Part shown: positions 46,086 to 53,838 of the stretch, one piece after another
Layout: every line of letters starts with the position of its first letter
Position numbering within the stretch: position 1 is the stretch's first letter
Origin: JBCCCJ01 sp039029315
Lineage (GTDB): Bacteria > Bacteroidota > Bacteroidia > J057
Direction: 5' to 3'
Assembly (NCBI GenBank): GCA_039029315.1
Contig: JBCCGK010000055.1
Coordinates: 1 to 64,000, forward strand
Length of the DNA: 64,000 bases
Position numbers and translations under genes: made by a program
The notes under the pieces: generated by a model
Told to the model about the DNA's origin: nothing
Database searches by the model: none
What the model saw: the letters and a program-made list of their open reading frames with translations, nothing else

Positions 46086-47801
46086 TCAATACTTATCTAA
46101 ATACTGATGAACCACTCTTTTCAGGCTCTGCATGGGGATAGAGCCATTGGAGAGGATCAGATCGTGAAACGCGCGAATATCAAAGGATTCTCCCAATCTC
46201 TCTTCAGCCTCTTGTCGAAGTTGCCTGATTGTGATTTCGCCCATTTTGTAAGAGACAGCCTGCGCAGGCCAGCCAATATATCGATCAATCTCGGTATTCA
46301 CTTCATGAAGAGAAAGGGCTGTGTTCGAAGCCATAAAGTCCACGGCTTGTTGTCGTGACCAGCCTTTGGCGTGCATACCCACATCGACCACCAATCGGCA
46401 GGCGCGCCACATTTCGTACGTAAGTCGACCAAAATCTTCATAGGGAGTTTCATACATGCCAGCCTCTTTTCCAAGATATTCTGCGTACAAGGCCCAGCCT
46501 TCCCCAAAAGCACTCAGATATTGGTCCTGCCGAAACTTTGGGACATTTTCCTGCTCCTGGGATAGCATAATCTGTAGATGGTGCCCCGGAACGGCTTCAT
46601 GCAAGGTGAGGGCAGGAAGCACATAGAGTGGACGAGTCTCCAGCTTGTAGGTATTCACCCAAAAAGCTCCGGGTTTGTGCGTGTCATAAGACCCCTCTGA
46701 ATACCGACCTCCTGTATAGTTCGGTGCGATCGCTGCTGGAACAGGCTCTACTGTGAATGGCATTCGGGGAAAGTGTCCGAAATATGTGGGGAGGAAGGCT
46801 TCTGCGCGTTTGGCTTGCCAGGCGGCGTGCTGCAGCAGTTCTTCTGGACTGTTGGCATAAAATTGTGGGTCCGTCCGCAAAAAGTGCAAGAACTCATCAA
46901 AACTCCCTTGAAACTCCTGCTGCCTGATGATCTCCTCCATATGACCTCTGATTCTGGCCACTTCTTTTTGCCCGATGTCAAATACTTCTTCCGGACTGAT
47001 ATCCAGCGTGGTGAAAAAACGAACCCGTTGTTCGTAGTACGTCTTTCCCTCCGGCAAGGCACTGGCACCAATGGAGACGCGTGTAGTTGGGAGATATTCT
47101 TGTTCCAAAAAAGTGATAAGCTCTTGATAAGCAGGAATGATGTCTTGCTTGACAAGTGGGAGGAGTTGCTGATAGACTTTCGGGTCTTTTCGGGCTGCGG
47201 TCAAAAAGACGCTTTCGCTTGCTGATGTCTCTGCAAAAGATCGAATGATGTCCAGACTCTTGCGAATGATAAGCTTGGGCATGGTTTTTCCGCTTTCCAG
47301 CCCTCTTCTCATGAGTTGAATCTGCTGATCGAGATAAGCCGGGAGTGTTTGCAGTTTTTGGATATACCGATCCTTGTCGATGGCAGTCTCCATGGGTGCA
47401 TGTTGGAGGCTATACAAGATTCCACTGACAAATCCCCCTTCCGAATTGAGGGGCATGAGGTGAGATTGATAGGACAGTTGGAAGACTCGATCTGCGATCA
47501 AGAGTCGTAATAATTCGTGATTGATGTGATTCGCCTCACTGAGTTTGTCAGTGGAGAGGTCATCCAGGCGAGCCAACCAGCCTTCTTGCAAGTGACGTTC
47601 CACTGCGAGGACAGAATCCGAATAGACTGGCCAGGCTGTTTTGCGGAGGCTGTCCTGAAAGTCCTGAAAAGCTTGATATTCTTCCCACAGCTGTTGCAGA
47701 TCCTGCTCAGGAGAGGCTGCCTGCTTACAAGTCCATAAGCAAGTAAGAGATAGAATCAGGCAGAGAAAAGGAAGGTAGATGTGAAGATGTAGGAGTCTCA
47801 T
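46086..47801 (-). CDS. DUF885-family zincin-like lipoprotein
   Basis: About 571 residues from the ATG at 47801, which yields a lipoprotein signal peptide ending LWTC; the frame open to 47909 is not needed. DUF885 family, a predicted metallopeptidase of the M3-like zincin type. The metal motif is LHEAVPGHHLQ, with the distal Glu in FGEGWALYAEYLG. Other conserved pieces are GASALPEGKTYYEQRVRFFT and GRYSEGSYDTHKPGAFWVNT. The protein is probably periplasmic or surface exposed and acts on peptides or esters; the substrate is unknown. Confidence 0.88.
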   Translation of the reverse strand: MRLLHLHIYLPFLCLILSLTCLWTCKQAASPEQDLQQLWEEYQAFQDFQDSLRKTAWPVYSDSVLAVERHLQEGWLARLDDLSTDKLSEANHINHELLRLLIADRVFQLSYQSHLMPLNSEGGFVSGILYSLQHAPMETAIDKDRYIQKLQTLPAYLDQQIQLMRRGLESGKTMPKLIIRKSLDIIRSFAETSASESVFLTAARKDPKVYQQLLPLVKQDIIPAYQELITFLEQEYLPTTRVSIGASALPEGKTYYEQRVRFFTTLDISPEEVFDIGQKEVARIRGHMEEIIRQQEFQGSFDEFLHFLRTDPQFYANSPEELLQHAAWQAKRAEAFLPTYFGHFPRMPFTVEPVPAAIAPNYTGGRYSEGSYDTHKPGAFWVNTYKLETRPLYVLPALTLHEAVPGHHLQIMLSQEQENVPKFRQDQYLSAFGEGWALYAEYLGKEAGMYETPYEDFGRLTYEMWRACRLVVDVGMHAKGWSRQQAVDFMASNTALSLHEVNTEIDRYIGWPAQAVSYKMGEITIRQLRQEAEERLGESFDIRAFHDLILSNGSIPMQSLKRVVHQYLDKY

Positions 47802-48007
47802 GTCAAATAATAGGCAAAAATTTTCTGTTGACAGAACATTCGCAAAAGTTCTGTTGGTTCTGTTGCGAAACTGGTGAAAAATCTCGATCATAGATGTGTT
47901 TCTGAGCATGTTTGCTTCTCCAACTACAATTATTCATCAAAAAAGAGTTCAGGAGGGACACATTCGCTCTATAGCACGACCAAAAAATTGACCAATCACT
48001 TTCACAT

Positions 48008-48293
48008 ATGAACCTTTTCGGATTTAATAAAAAATCTCGAAAACCCAGCTTCCAACTAACCGAAGCCGATAGAAGCTGGGTGGAGGAAAACTTCAAATGG
48101 CTCGCTCATACAAGTTTATGGCTTTCCAGGCAGTCAAGGCCTTGAAAAAGCCTTGCGAATAGACAATAATGATGATGCCTATACCTACAGGAATTTCGTC
48201 CTGTACTATCAGCCAAATGAGAGAAATAAAGAAAGGCTAATCACAACTATTGCTCCTGATCAACATTGTATTGGTTTGCTTGATCATGCCTGA
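48008..48293 (+). pseudogene. Frameshifted gene remnant
   Basis: An ATG at 48008 opens a 45-codon frame (MNLFGFNKKSRKP, then FQLTEADRSWVEENFKWL) that stops at 48145. From about 48100 another frame continues coherently (LIQVYGFPGSQGLEKALRID, then AYTYRNFVLYYQPNERNKER, ending GLLDHA) to a TGA at 48293. The two parts join as one protein if a single-base change near 48098-48106 is allowed, so this is probably a decayed gene of a short cytoplasmic protein. I do not recognise the family. It is the only coding-like sequence in the gap 47802-48447, which also holds a 9-bp hairpin at 48327-48354 without a T tract. Confidence 0.5.
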
Positions 48294-48447
48294 ACGATGG
48301 ATAGGTCATTCGATAATTTGAAGCAGGTAGCCATGATCGGCAGACCATGGCTACGTAGGAATGTTATCGAAGATAATGTCTTCCTATCTCTGATAGGTGA
48401 ACAATGGAGAAGAGAATCTAAGGGGCCCCCACGCATTCTCCCCATCT

Positions 48448-49695
48448 TCATTTCCCAGCCAGCCCATCCTCAAAATCTTCAGGTCTGAGAATGTATGTTC
48501 GGTAAATCCCTTTCTCTCTAATCTTAATCCCCAGGAATGATTTGAGGATCTTCCCTCTGCCACAGCTCCCTCTGATCAGACGATGTTTGATGTTCGAAGC
48601 GGGGGTATATTCCAGAACAAGGGTGTCTCCCTGAGCATTTTGGACTTTTGCATATAATAATGGAGGGGATGTTGGACAAGCAGATTCAAACTTCGCTTTA
48701 TTTCTTTTCCGATTATATGCTTTTTCTTTCAGGACAGTGTTGGGGCAATCGAAGGCCAATCGTGCTTCCAGCAACTGTAATTTTCCTTTTGTCACAAGTT
48801 GAATCTTGCTAGGTCGTGTTACTCTTTTATCCAGATTTACCTTCAGGGATCGATTCAATAGAATCTCATAAAAGAGCTGTCCCGCTATTGTCACAATCTT
48901 AAATCCTTGATTACTGACCTCCCAGGTTCCATCCGATCTGCCTGTCCAGAGGCTCATGCCCAAATTGTCTGTGCAGGCAGCAGTTGGAACCGGAATCAGA
49001 CAAGCCGCTTCTATGTTTATCTCTTCACAAAGATGAATCTCAATCATGCCTGCTGAAATTAGGGGTTGCTTATCTCGGGTCATGGTCGTCATGGAGGATT
49101 GACGAAGGACTTGTGGATCAGATAAATTTGTAAGACTGATACAGTCTTTGGACATCAGGTATGAACACCGATTGGTACGCAAAAGATTGCCGCCAGCCAT
49201 ATGTATGATCGTATCGCCTTCACAGGTATCTTTCTCTGCAATAGTCATTGTATCCACAGGCAAAGGATCATCTTCCAGCACGATAGGGGCAGGAATGGCC
49301 GCCAGCCACATTCGTATGTCTGTCCTTCTGTTTTTTTGACGACCTTCAGGCGATTGATTGGATTGCGCAGGTCTATCTTCCCCATTGAAGGAAAGCTGAA
49401 TGAGGGTGTAGGATATTCCTTGTGAGACAAAAAATGCTGATACTGCTTTGGCTCTACGTGCTGAGAGGCTATCATTGTAGGAATTGCTGGCAACATTGTC
49501 AGTATGGCCAGTGATCTCAAGCTGGAGAATACGCATTTTGTCAAGGGTGTCCAGAAAGGAAATCAGATCTTGTCTGTACCTGTCCGTCAGTTCACTTTTA
49601 TCTGTTTGGAAATAGACAGTAGTGCTTCGTTCTTCCTGTGAAAAAGCAAGCTGCCATAGCAGGAAAAAGCAAGTAGAGAAGCAAATGGTTTTCAT
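48448..49695 (-). CDS. Exported protein with N-terminal OmpA domain
   Basis: 415 residues. A signal peptide ends LAFSQ. Residues ~25-130 are an OmpA/MotB peptidoglycan-binding domain (VYFQTDKSELTDRY, ITGHTDNVASNSYNDSLSAR, SPEGRQKNRRTDIRM), unusually at the N-terminus instead of the C-terminus. The remaining ~285 residues are unrecognised and contain about ten Cys, suggesting a disulfide-stabilised exported domain. It probably tethers that domain to the cell wall. Its ATG overlaps the stop of a small upstream frame (ATGA), which may indicate a real upstream gene. Confidence 0.75.
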   Translation of the reverse strand: MKTICFSTCFFLLWQLAFSQEERSTTVYFQTDKSELTDRYRQDLISFLDTLDKMRILQLEITGHTDNVASNSYNDSLSARRAKAVSAFFVSQGISYTLIQLSFNGEDRPAQSNQSPEGRQKNRRTDIRMWLAAIPAPIVLEDDPLPVDTMTIAEKDTCEGDTIIHMAGGNLLRTNRCSYLMSKDCISLTNLSDPQVLRQSSMTTMTRDKQPLISAGMIEIHLCEEINIEAACLIPVPTAACTDNLGMSLWTGRSDGTWEVSNQGFKIVTIAGQLFYEILLNRSLKVNLDKRVTRPSKIQLVTKGKLQLLEARLAFDCPNTVLKEKAYNRKRNKAKFESACPTSPPLLYAKVQNAQGDTLVLEYTPASNIKHRLIRGSCGRGKILKSFLGIKIREKGIYRTYILRPEDFEDGLAGK

Positions 49696-50006
49696 AAAAT
49701 GGTTGATGTAGGAGGTCGACAGATCGTGTCCTCCTGGTGGAAGAAAAAATGATCAAATCGTACATTCCATGTTGGGGAGGTGAGGATACTGCCAGATTTT
49801 TTCTTTTTCAAGTATCCTCTGATGAGGAGAGAAGTAGGCAGGATGAGGCGGGATTGATCATTGACGAACTGTTGGATGTATCGATTTCTCCAAAGATCTG
49901 AAGCAGAACTGGAGACATCGTGCAAATAAGTACAAGATTCCGCCACAGACACGCATGCCGAAAGAATACTTTTTCTTCGACCTACAACAACATTGTTTTG
50001 AAGCAT
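49692..50006 (-). CDS. Doubtful small ORF upstream of the OmpA-domain gene
   Basis: 104 residues (MLQNNVVVGRRKS onward). The only support is position: it fills the 318-bp gap between the GNAT and OmpA genes, and its stop overlaps the OmpA ATG by 4 bp. There is no recognised domain, and the C-terminal half (KKKKSG, RFDHFFFHQED) has weak protein character. It may be spurious. Confidence 0.25.
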   Translation of the reverse strand: MLQNNVVVGRRKSILSACVSVAESCTYLHDVSSSASDLWRNRYIQQFVNDQSRLILPTSLLIRGYLKKKKSGSILTSPTWNVRFDHFFFHQEDTICRPPTSTIL

Positions 50007-50013
50007 TATAAGC

Positions 50014-50517
50014 TCAATCTCCCTTATTCGATCCGAAAAGGTAGACCTGACGAGGATTCTCCTTGGGGGTGAAAACATGCGTTTTTACCTTCCCTGAACT
50101 ATATTCCTGGATCACCTTCTCCCAAAATTGCAGGGCCGGGACATTTTTCTTGACAACAGAGACCTCCCAACTTCCAGAATATTGATCGAACATCCGTTTG
50201 GCGACTTCGCTTCCGATGCCTTTCTTTCGATATTTGCGGAGAATGAAAAACTCTGCGATGGTATGTCCATCTGGATCTGTTAGAATCTTGAATGTCTTGC
50301 TAATCAAGACAAAACCAGCATAATTCCCGTCTACTTTTACAAAGAATGGATGCCTATCCTCTTCGAGCCAATAGAGATCCAGATATTTGTAGCCATACCA
50401 ACCATGTTCACTTACCTCCAGATCCAACATCTCACTAAAGTCATAGCAGTAGAACTCCATCATCTGTCTCAGGACAGGTTTTTGGGGACGTTCAATAGGA
50501 ATAATGTCGACTTGCAT
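50014..50517 (-). CDS. GNAT-family N-acetyltransferase
   Basis: 167 residues. GNAT fold with the acetyl-CoA loop in FILRKYRKKGIGSEVAKRMF, preceded by the beta strand GHTIAEFF and followed by WEVSVVKKNVPALQFWEKVI. The substrate is unknown. The ATG is 3 bp from the end of a 63-bp repeat that copies the 3' end of the DUF5916 gene, so before the toxin-antitoxin insertion this gene probably followed DUF5916 with a 3-bp gap. Confidence 0.88.
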   Translation of the reverse strand: MQVDIIPIERPQKPVLRQMMEFYCYDFSEMLDLEVSEHGWYGYKYLDLYWLEEDRHPFFVKVDGNYAGFVLISKTFKILTDPDGHTIAEFFILRKYRKKGIGSEVAKRMFDQYSGSWEVSVVKKNVPALQFWEKVIQEYSSGKVKTHVFTPKENPRQVYLFGSNKGD

Positions 50518-50520
50518 GGA

Positions 50521-50583
50521 TTACACATTTAACCAATACGTGAGCTTAAACACCAATGCCCGGTTTTTGCTGGCAAAGCCTTG
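50521..50583 (-). repeat. 63-bp direct repeat, distal copy (att-like)
   Basis: Identical base for base to 51515-51577. On the minus strand it is the last 20 codons plus TAA of the DUF5916 gene (FKLTYWLNV then stop). This copy is detached from that gene and abuts the GNAT gene. Identity stops abruptly on both sides. Confidence 0.95.
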
Positions 50584-50598
50584 AAGGGAGATCATTCG

Positions 50599-51210
50599 CT
50601 ATTTCTTTAAAAATGACTCAACTTCACCTTCAATGATCTCTTTCACGTTTATCCATTTTAAATCTGTTAGCATGAGAGGAGGCGCATCTTCTTCCGCATC
50701 TTCAAAATAAGTCAGGCTTTTTATGACATGAAAATGATTAATGCCAGGAAATTTCTCAGCAAAGAATTGAAGCATCTCTTTCAAAGAGTATTGATCCAAC
50801 AACATACAGACATCGAAAAAATCCTTTTTTGCTCCTCTGTTTGCGATCGCAGATAACTTCATCGCAATAATATCCTTCACAGAGGCAAGTCTAATTCCTT
50901 CTATTTCTTCAATAGGATAGATAAAAGGATACGGATAGTGAACAATATCAACTTTCACCTCGTTGATCATTAACATCAACAATTCAGGATGAATGCTTTC
51001 TACTTTGCCCAAAGATCGAACATCTCTGAGTATTGCCTCCTTCTCAAATTCTTTTTCTGAAAACAAATCCAAATCAACAGAAATTCTATGACCTAATTGA
51101 AGGGCCAAAGCTGTTCCACCTACCAATTGAAAGTTCTGCAAGGAGGGGACTTGCATGAGTTCTTTCAATAGTTCCAGAGTTTCTGGATAGACGGATCTGT
51201 ATTGTAACAT
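50599..51210 (-). CDS. AbiEii-type nucleotidyltransferase toxin
   Basis: 203 residues of the nucleotidyl-transferase AbiEii/AbiGii family, the toxin of type IV toxin-antitoxin and phage abortive-infection systems. The nucleotide-binding motif is LVGGTALALQLGH, followed by the metal-binding SVDLDLF. The later strand KVDIVHYPYPF and the basic SVKDIIAMKLSAI, RGAKKDFFDV segment also match. It presumably modifies a tRNA or another target and blocks growth on phage infection. The ATG lies inside the upstream antitoxin gene (46-bp overlap). The pair sits between two 63-bp direct repeats. Confidence 0.9.
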   Translation of the reverse strand: MLQYRSVYPETLELLKELMQVPSLQNFQLVGGTALALQLGHRISVDLDLFSEKEFEKEAILRDVRSLGKVESIHPELLMLMINEVKVDIVHYPYPFIYPIEEIEGIRLASVKDIIAMKLSAIANRGAKKDFFDVCMLLDQYSLKEMLQFFAEKFPGINHFHVIKSLTYFEDAEEDAPPLMLTDLKWINVKEIIEGEVESFLKK

Positions 51211-51449
51211 CTAAACTGCTCTTTTGGGATATGAAAGAGTTTACTGCAAAAATTTAGGGTAAGAGAGTCTAAGGATCTAATCTTTACAACCTCTTTTTTC
51301 AGTCTTTCCCACCCATAGTACGTCTGAATTTCAAACCAATCTGAAAGTCTCCCACGAGTCAATACGCGTTCAACAATAAATCGAGCATGTTTGTTGGGAT
51401 CAAGTTCTTGAGCGTCTATATCCCACAGAAGATGTTTCGATAAATTCAT
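51165..51449 (-). CDS. Putative antitoxin partner of AbiEii (DUF6922-like)
   Basis: 94 residues from the ATG at 51449 (MNLSKHLLWDIDAQELDPNK). Small proteins of this type, with W-D-I-D/N and a R-G-R-L-S-D-W segment (here FIVERVLTRGRLSDWFEIQ), regularly precede AbiEii genes in Bacteroidota and are annotated as DUF6922 or antitoxin-like. The C-terminal half (LTLNFCSKLFHIP) is typical. It overlaps the toxin gene by 46 bp, implying strict co-expression. A TATTTTCG box just upstream, one base off TAnnTTTG, suggests that the pair has its own promoter inside the insert. Confidence 0.75.
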   Translation of the reverse strand: MNLSKHLLWDIDAQELDPNKHARFIVERVLTRGRLSDWFEIQTYYGWERLKKEVVKIRSLDSLTLNFCSKLFHIPKEQFRCYNTDPSIQKLWNY

Positions 51450-51514
51450 TGATCTAAGATACGAAAATAATCTCATTTAGGATTTTTGACATAAAACAGA
51501 TGTTGTGTCCTCTC

Positions 51515-51577
51515 TTACACATTTAACCAATACGTGAGCTTAAACACCAATGCCCGGTTTTTGCTGGCAAAGCCTTG
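51515..51577 (-). repeat. 63-bp direct repeat, gene-attached copy
   Basis: The last 63 bp of the DUF5916 gene including its stop codon, identical to 50521-50583. Between the copies lie 931 bp carrying only the AbiE-like pair. Confidence 0.95.
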
Positions 51578-53779
51578 CGGCACATAATTCTCTGTATAGA
51601 CAATAAAAAAGTCTGAAGCAGGGCTGTAGCGCCATTGAAAGCGAGCATTGAGATTGACATTATTGAGCAAGCTATTGTATTGGAAATAAGTAGTAAGGAA
51701 AATGGCATCTGTCAAGGTTAGATCCAATCTGGGACCAATAAGAAACAGCTTTTCCTCTCCATAATTGTCCGGCAACTTAACATCATTGTAGTCGATCAGG
51801 AGAGAGATACTCCCATAAGGCTGATACCGGTAATTGAGCTGTCCACTCAGATTGAAGTTGCGACCATTGTAAAATCCCCCATACGTGGAAGTCAGATTAA
51901 AATTGAACAGATTCCGATTATTGCTCTGAAAGCTGGCGGATACATTAGACCATTCATATCGCTCTCCTGCCAGAAAGGAATCATACTGCGGCTGTCCGGT
52001 AGGATTGAATCCCAGGGTGAGTTGCTGAAAGACATAATTGTACTTGAGTTCAAATTGAGTCGTATTGATCAAATTGAACTGATAGCCCAATGAAACAGAC
52101 CTGTCAGTCATGGTTCCATCCGGGATATTGCCGAATCGGCCTTCTGCCGTAGGGCCCATGAATACAATCGCCTCTGATTTGGGATAGAATTTATAGGTCC
52201 AATTGGTGAAATAGGAATAATATCCCGGAAACACATTGGCAGTCGGTACAAAGCCAGTTTCGGCATTGAAGTGCTCTCCGACATATGAACCGCCGGCAAA
52301 GGCTTCCAAATTTTGGTCGGCATAGCGGAAAAAGGCCGCCCAGGAGAGGGTACTCGAATTGTACAGATCATCAAAAGACTTGCCAAGATAGGAACTGTGA
52401 TACCACTTGTTGTTCTTGCTGAGCATTTCCAGATCTGCGCTGACAACTCGATTGTAGGTGTTTTTGACTCGGCGCGACTGCCCATTGGTTTGAAGGTCCT
52501 GAAAAATGCTCTGATTGAAGTATTTGGCCGTATCGGCATCCGTTACCCCCAGACTCTGTTTGTTGACAAGGGAAACAGCAAGACTCGATTGCTCAAAAAA
52601 ATTGCGTTGCACAGTCGCTACACTATAGTTCTGAGCTGGTAAGCCGATCGACAGGTCTTCCCCGGTTTGCATATTGAGCATGCTGACCCGCCATTTTTCA
52701 TTGAAGGAGCCACTTAAGCGTGCCCCATACAGAATGGGAATTTTTTTGAATAATCCACTGGTATCTCTTGCCAAACCGATTCGTCTGGAAAAAAAAGGCC
52801 TGGATGAGGGGAACCCCATTTGATCGAGCAGATCGCTATTTTCCAAAAAGAACTGTCGCCGCTCCGGGAACTGCACTTCGAATCGTGTCAGGTTGATGAC
52901 TTGCTGATCCACTTCTACCTGAGAAAAATCTGGATTGACCGTCAGATCCAGATTGACAGAAGGACTGAGACTAACCTTTGCATCAAAGCCCACACTCAGA
53001 TTTGAGCCAGTCTTGGAGTCAGGAATGGCTGGTGTAGCCGAAAGTCCTCCTGCCACATAAGGAATGAGGGAGATATTGGTTCGTGCTGGTGGAATAGGAT
53101 CATCCCAAACCAATTGACCGGAATAAGCAAAAGAACCTGTATTGAACTGGATGGGGGTCTGGATCCAGGAGATCTTTTGATTTCGTTTTCTGTCCTGTCT
53201 ATCAAGTGCGATGTTCCATTCAGAAATATCACTTTTGTAGCGAAAACTCTTAAAAGGAATGGCCATTTCTACCACCCATTTGTCAGCATATCGAACCACT
53301 TTGGAGTACCATTTATTGTCCCAATTGGTGTTCCAGGCACTTTCTCCGTTTCCTCCTGCTGAAACAATTCCTTCCATTTGCACACCTTTGGGGGTGATGG
53401 TGAAGAAAAATCCGTTGAGTCGATCGTTGTAAGGACCCAGGACAAGCCCGATATTGTCATTGAGATCGTAGGTAAAGTCCCTGCGGAGGGAGTTGATCAC
53501 ATCAGGAGATTCATCATCCTCACAAACGAAAGCTGCATATAGAAACTCATCATCGAAAGTCAGCTTTGCAATTGTTGTCAAAGGAGAGGGGAGGGTATCG
53601 ACAGGAAAATTGAGGTACCAATTGTCGGCAGCCTGAGCCTGTTGCCAATCAGCTTCATCCAGGATGCCATCTAATACGATTTCACCTTTGGCCTTTTTGA
53701 TATGCAATGCAGTTCCGGGCTGGTTTTGGGCCAACACAAGGATCGGAATACAGAATAGGATCGAGAGCAATAATTTCAT
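51515..53779 (-). CDS. DUF5916 outer-membrane protein with CBM9-like N-terminal domain
   Basis: About 754 residues from the ATG at 53779, giving a signal peptide ending LVLAQ. Residues ~25-220 are a carbohydrate-binding CBM9/DOMON-like domain (LDGILDEADWQQAQAADNW, DDEFLYAAFVCEDDES, WVVEMAIPFKSFRY). The rest is the DUF5916 region predicted to form an outer-membrane beta barrel (VDQQVINLTRFEVQFPERRQ, FFLENSDLL) and ends in the aromatic strand LVFKLTYWLNV. It is divergent from the GH81 laminarinase (59-bp gap) and may help glucan binding or uptake. Its 3' end was the target of the toxin-antitoxin insertion. Confidence 0.88.
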   Translation of the reverse strand: MKLLLSILFCIPILVLAQNQPGTALHIKKAKGEIVLDGILDEADWQQAQAADNWYLNFPVDTLPSPLTTIAKLTFDDEFLYAAFVCEDDESPDVINSLRRDFTYDLNDNIGLVLGPYNDRLNGFFFTITPKGVQMEGIVSAGGNGESAWNTNWDNKWYSKVVRYADKWVVEMAIPFKSFRYKSDISEWNIALDRQDRKRNQKISWIQTPIQFNTGSFAYSGQLVWDDPIPPARTNISLIPYVAGGLSATPAIPDSKTGSNLSVGFDAKVSLSPSVNLDLTVNPDFSQVEVDQQVINLTRFEVQFPERRQFFLENSDLLDQMGFPSSRPFFSRRIGLARDTSGLFKKIPILYGARLSGSFNEKWRVSMLNMQTGEDLSIGLPAQNYSVATVQRNFFEQSSLAVSLVNKQSLGVTDADTAKYFNQSIFQDLQTNGQSRRVKNTYNRVVSADLEMLSKNNKWYHSSYLGKSFDDLYNSSTLSWAAFFRYADQNLEAFAGGSYVGEHFNAETGFVPTANVFPGYYSYFTNWTYKFYPKSEAIVFMGPTAEGRFGNIPDGTMTDRSVSLGYQFNLINTTQFELKYNYVFQQLTLGFNPTGQPQYDSFLAGERYEWSNVSASFQSNNRNLFNFNLTSTYGGFYNGRNFNLSGQLNYRYQPYGSISLLIDYNDVKLPDNYGEEKLFLIGPRLDLTLTDAIFLTTYFQYNSLLNNVNLNARFQWRYSPASDFFIVYTENYVPQGFASKNRALVFKLTYWLNV

Positions 53780-53838
53780 CCTGCAAAGATAAGCAAGAGT
53801 TTTGAGCTGTTTCCTGCTTTTTCTCCTTACCTTGCGCG

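Noticed and set aside
48297..48488. 63-codon frame on the plus strand
   Set aside because: It overlaps the 3' end of the OmpA-domain gene and shows no family pattern.
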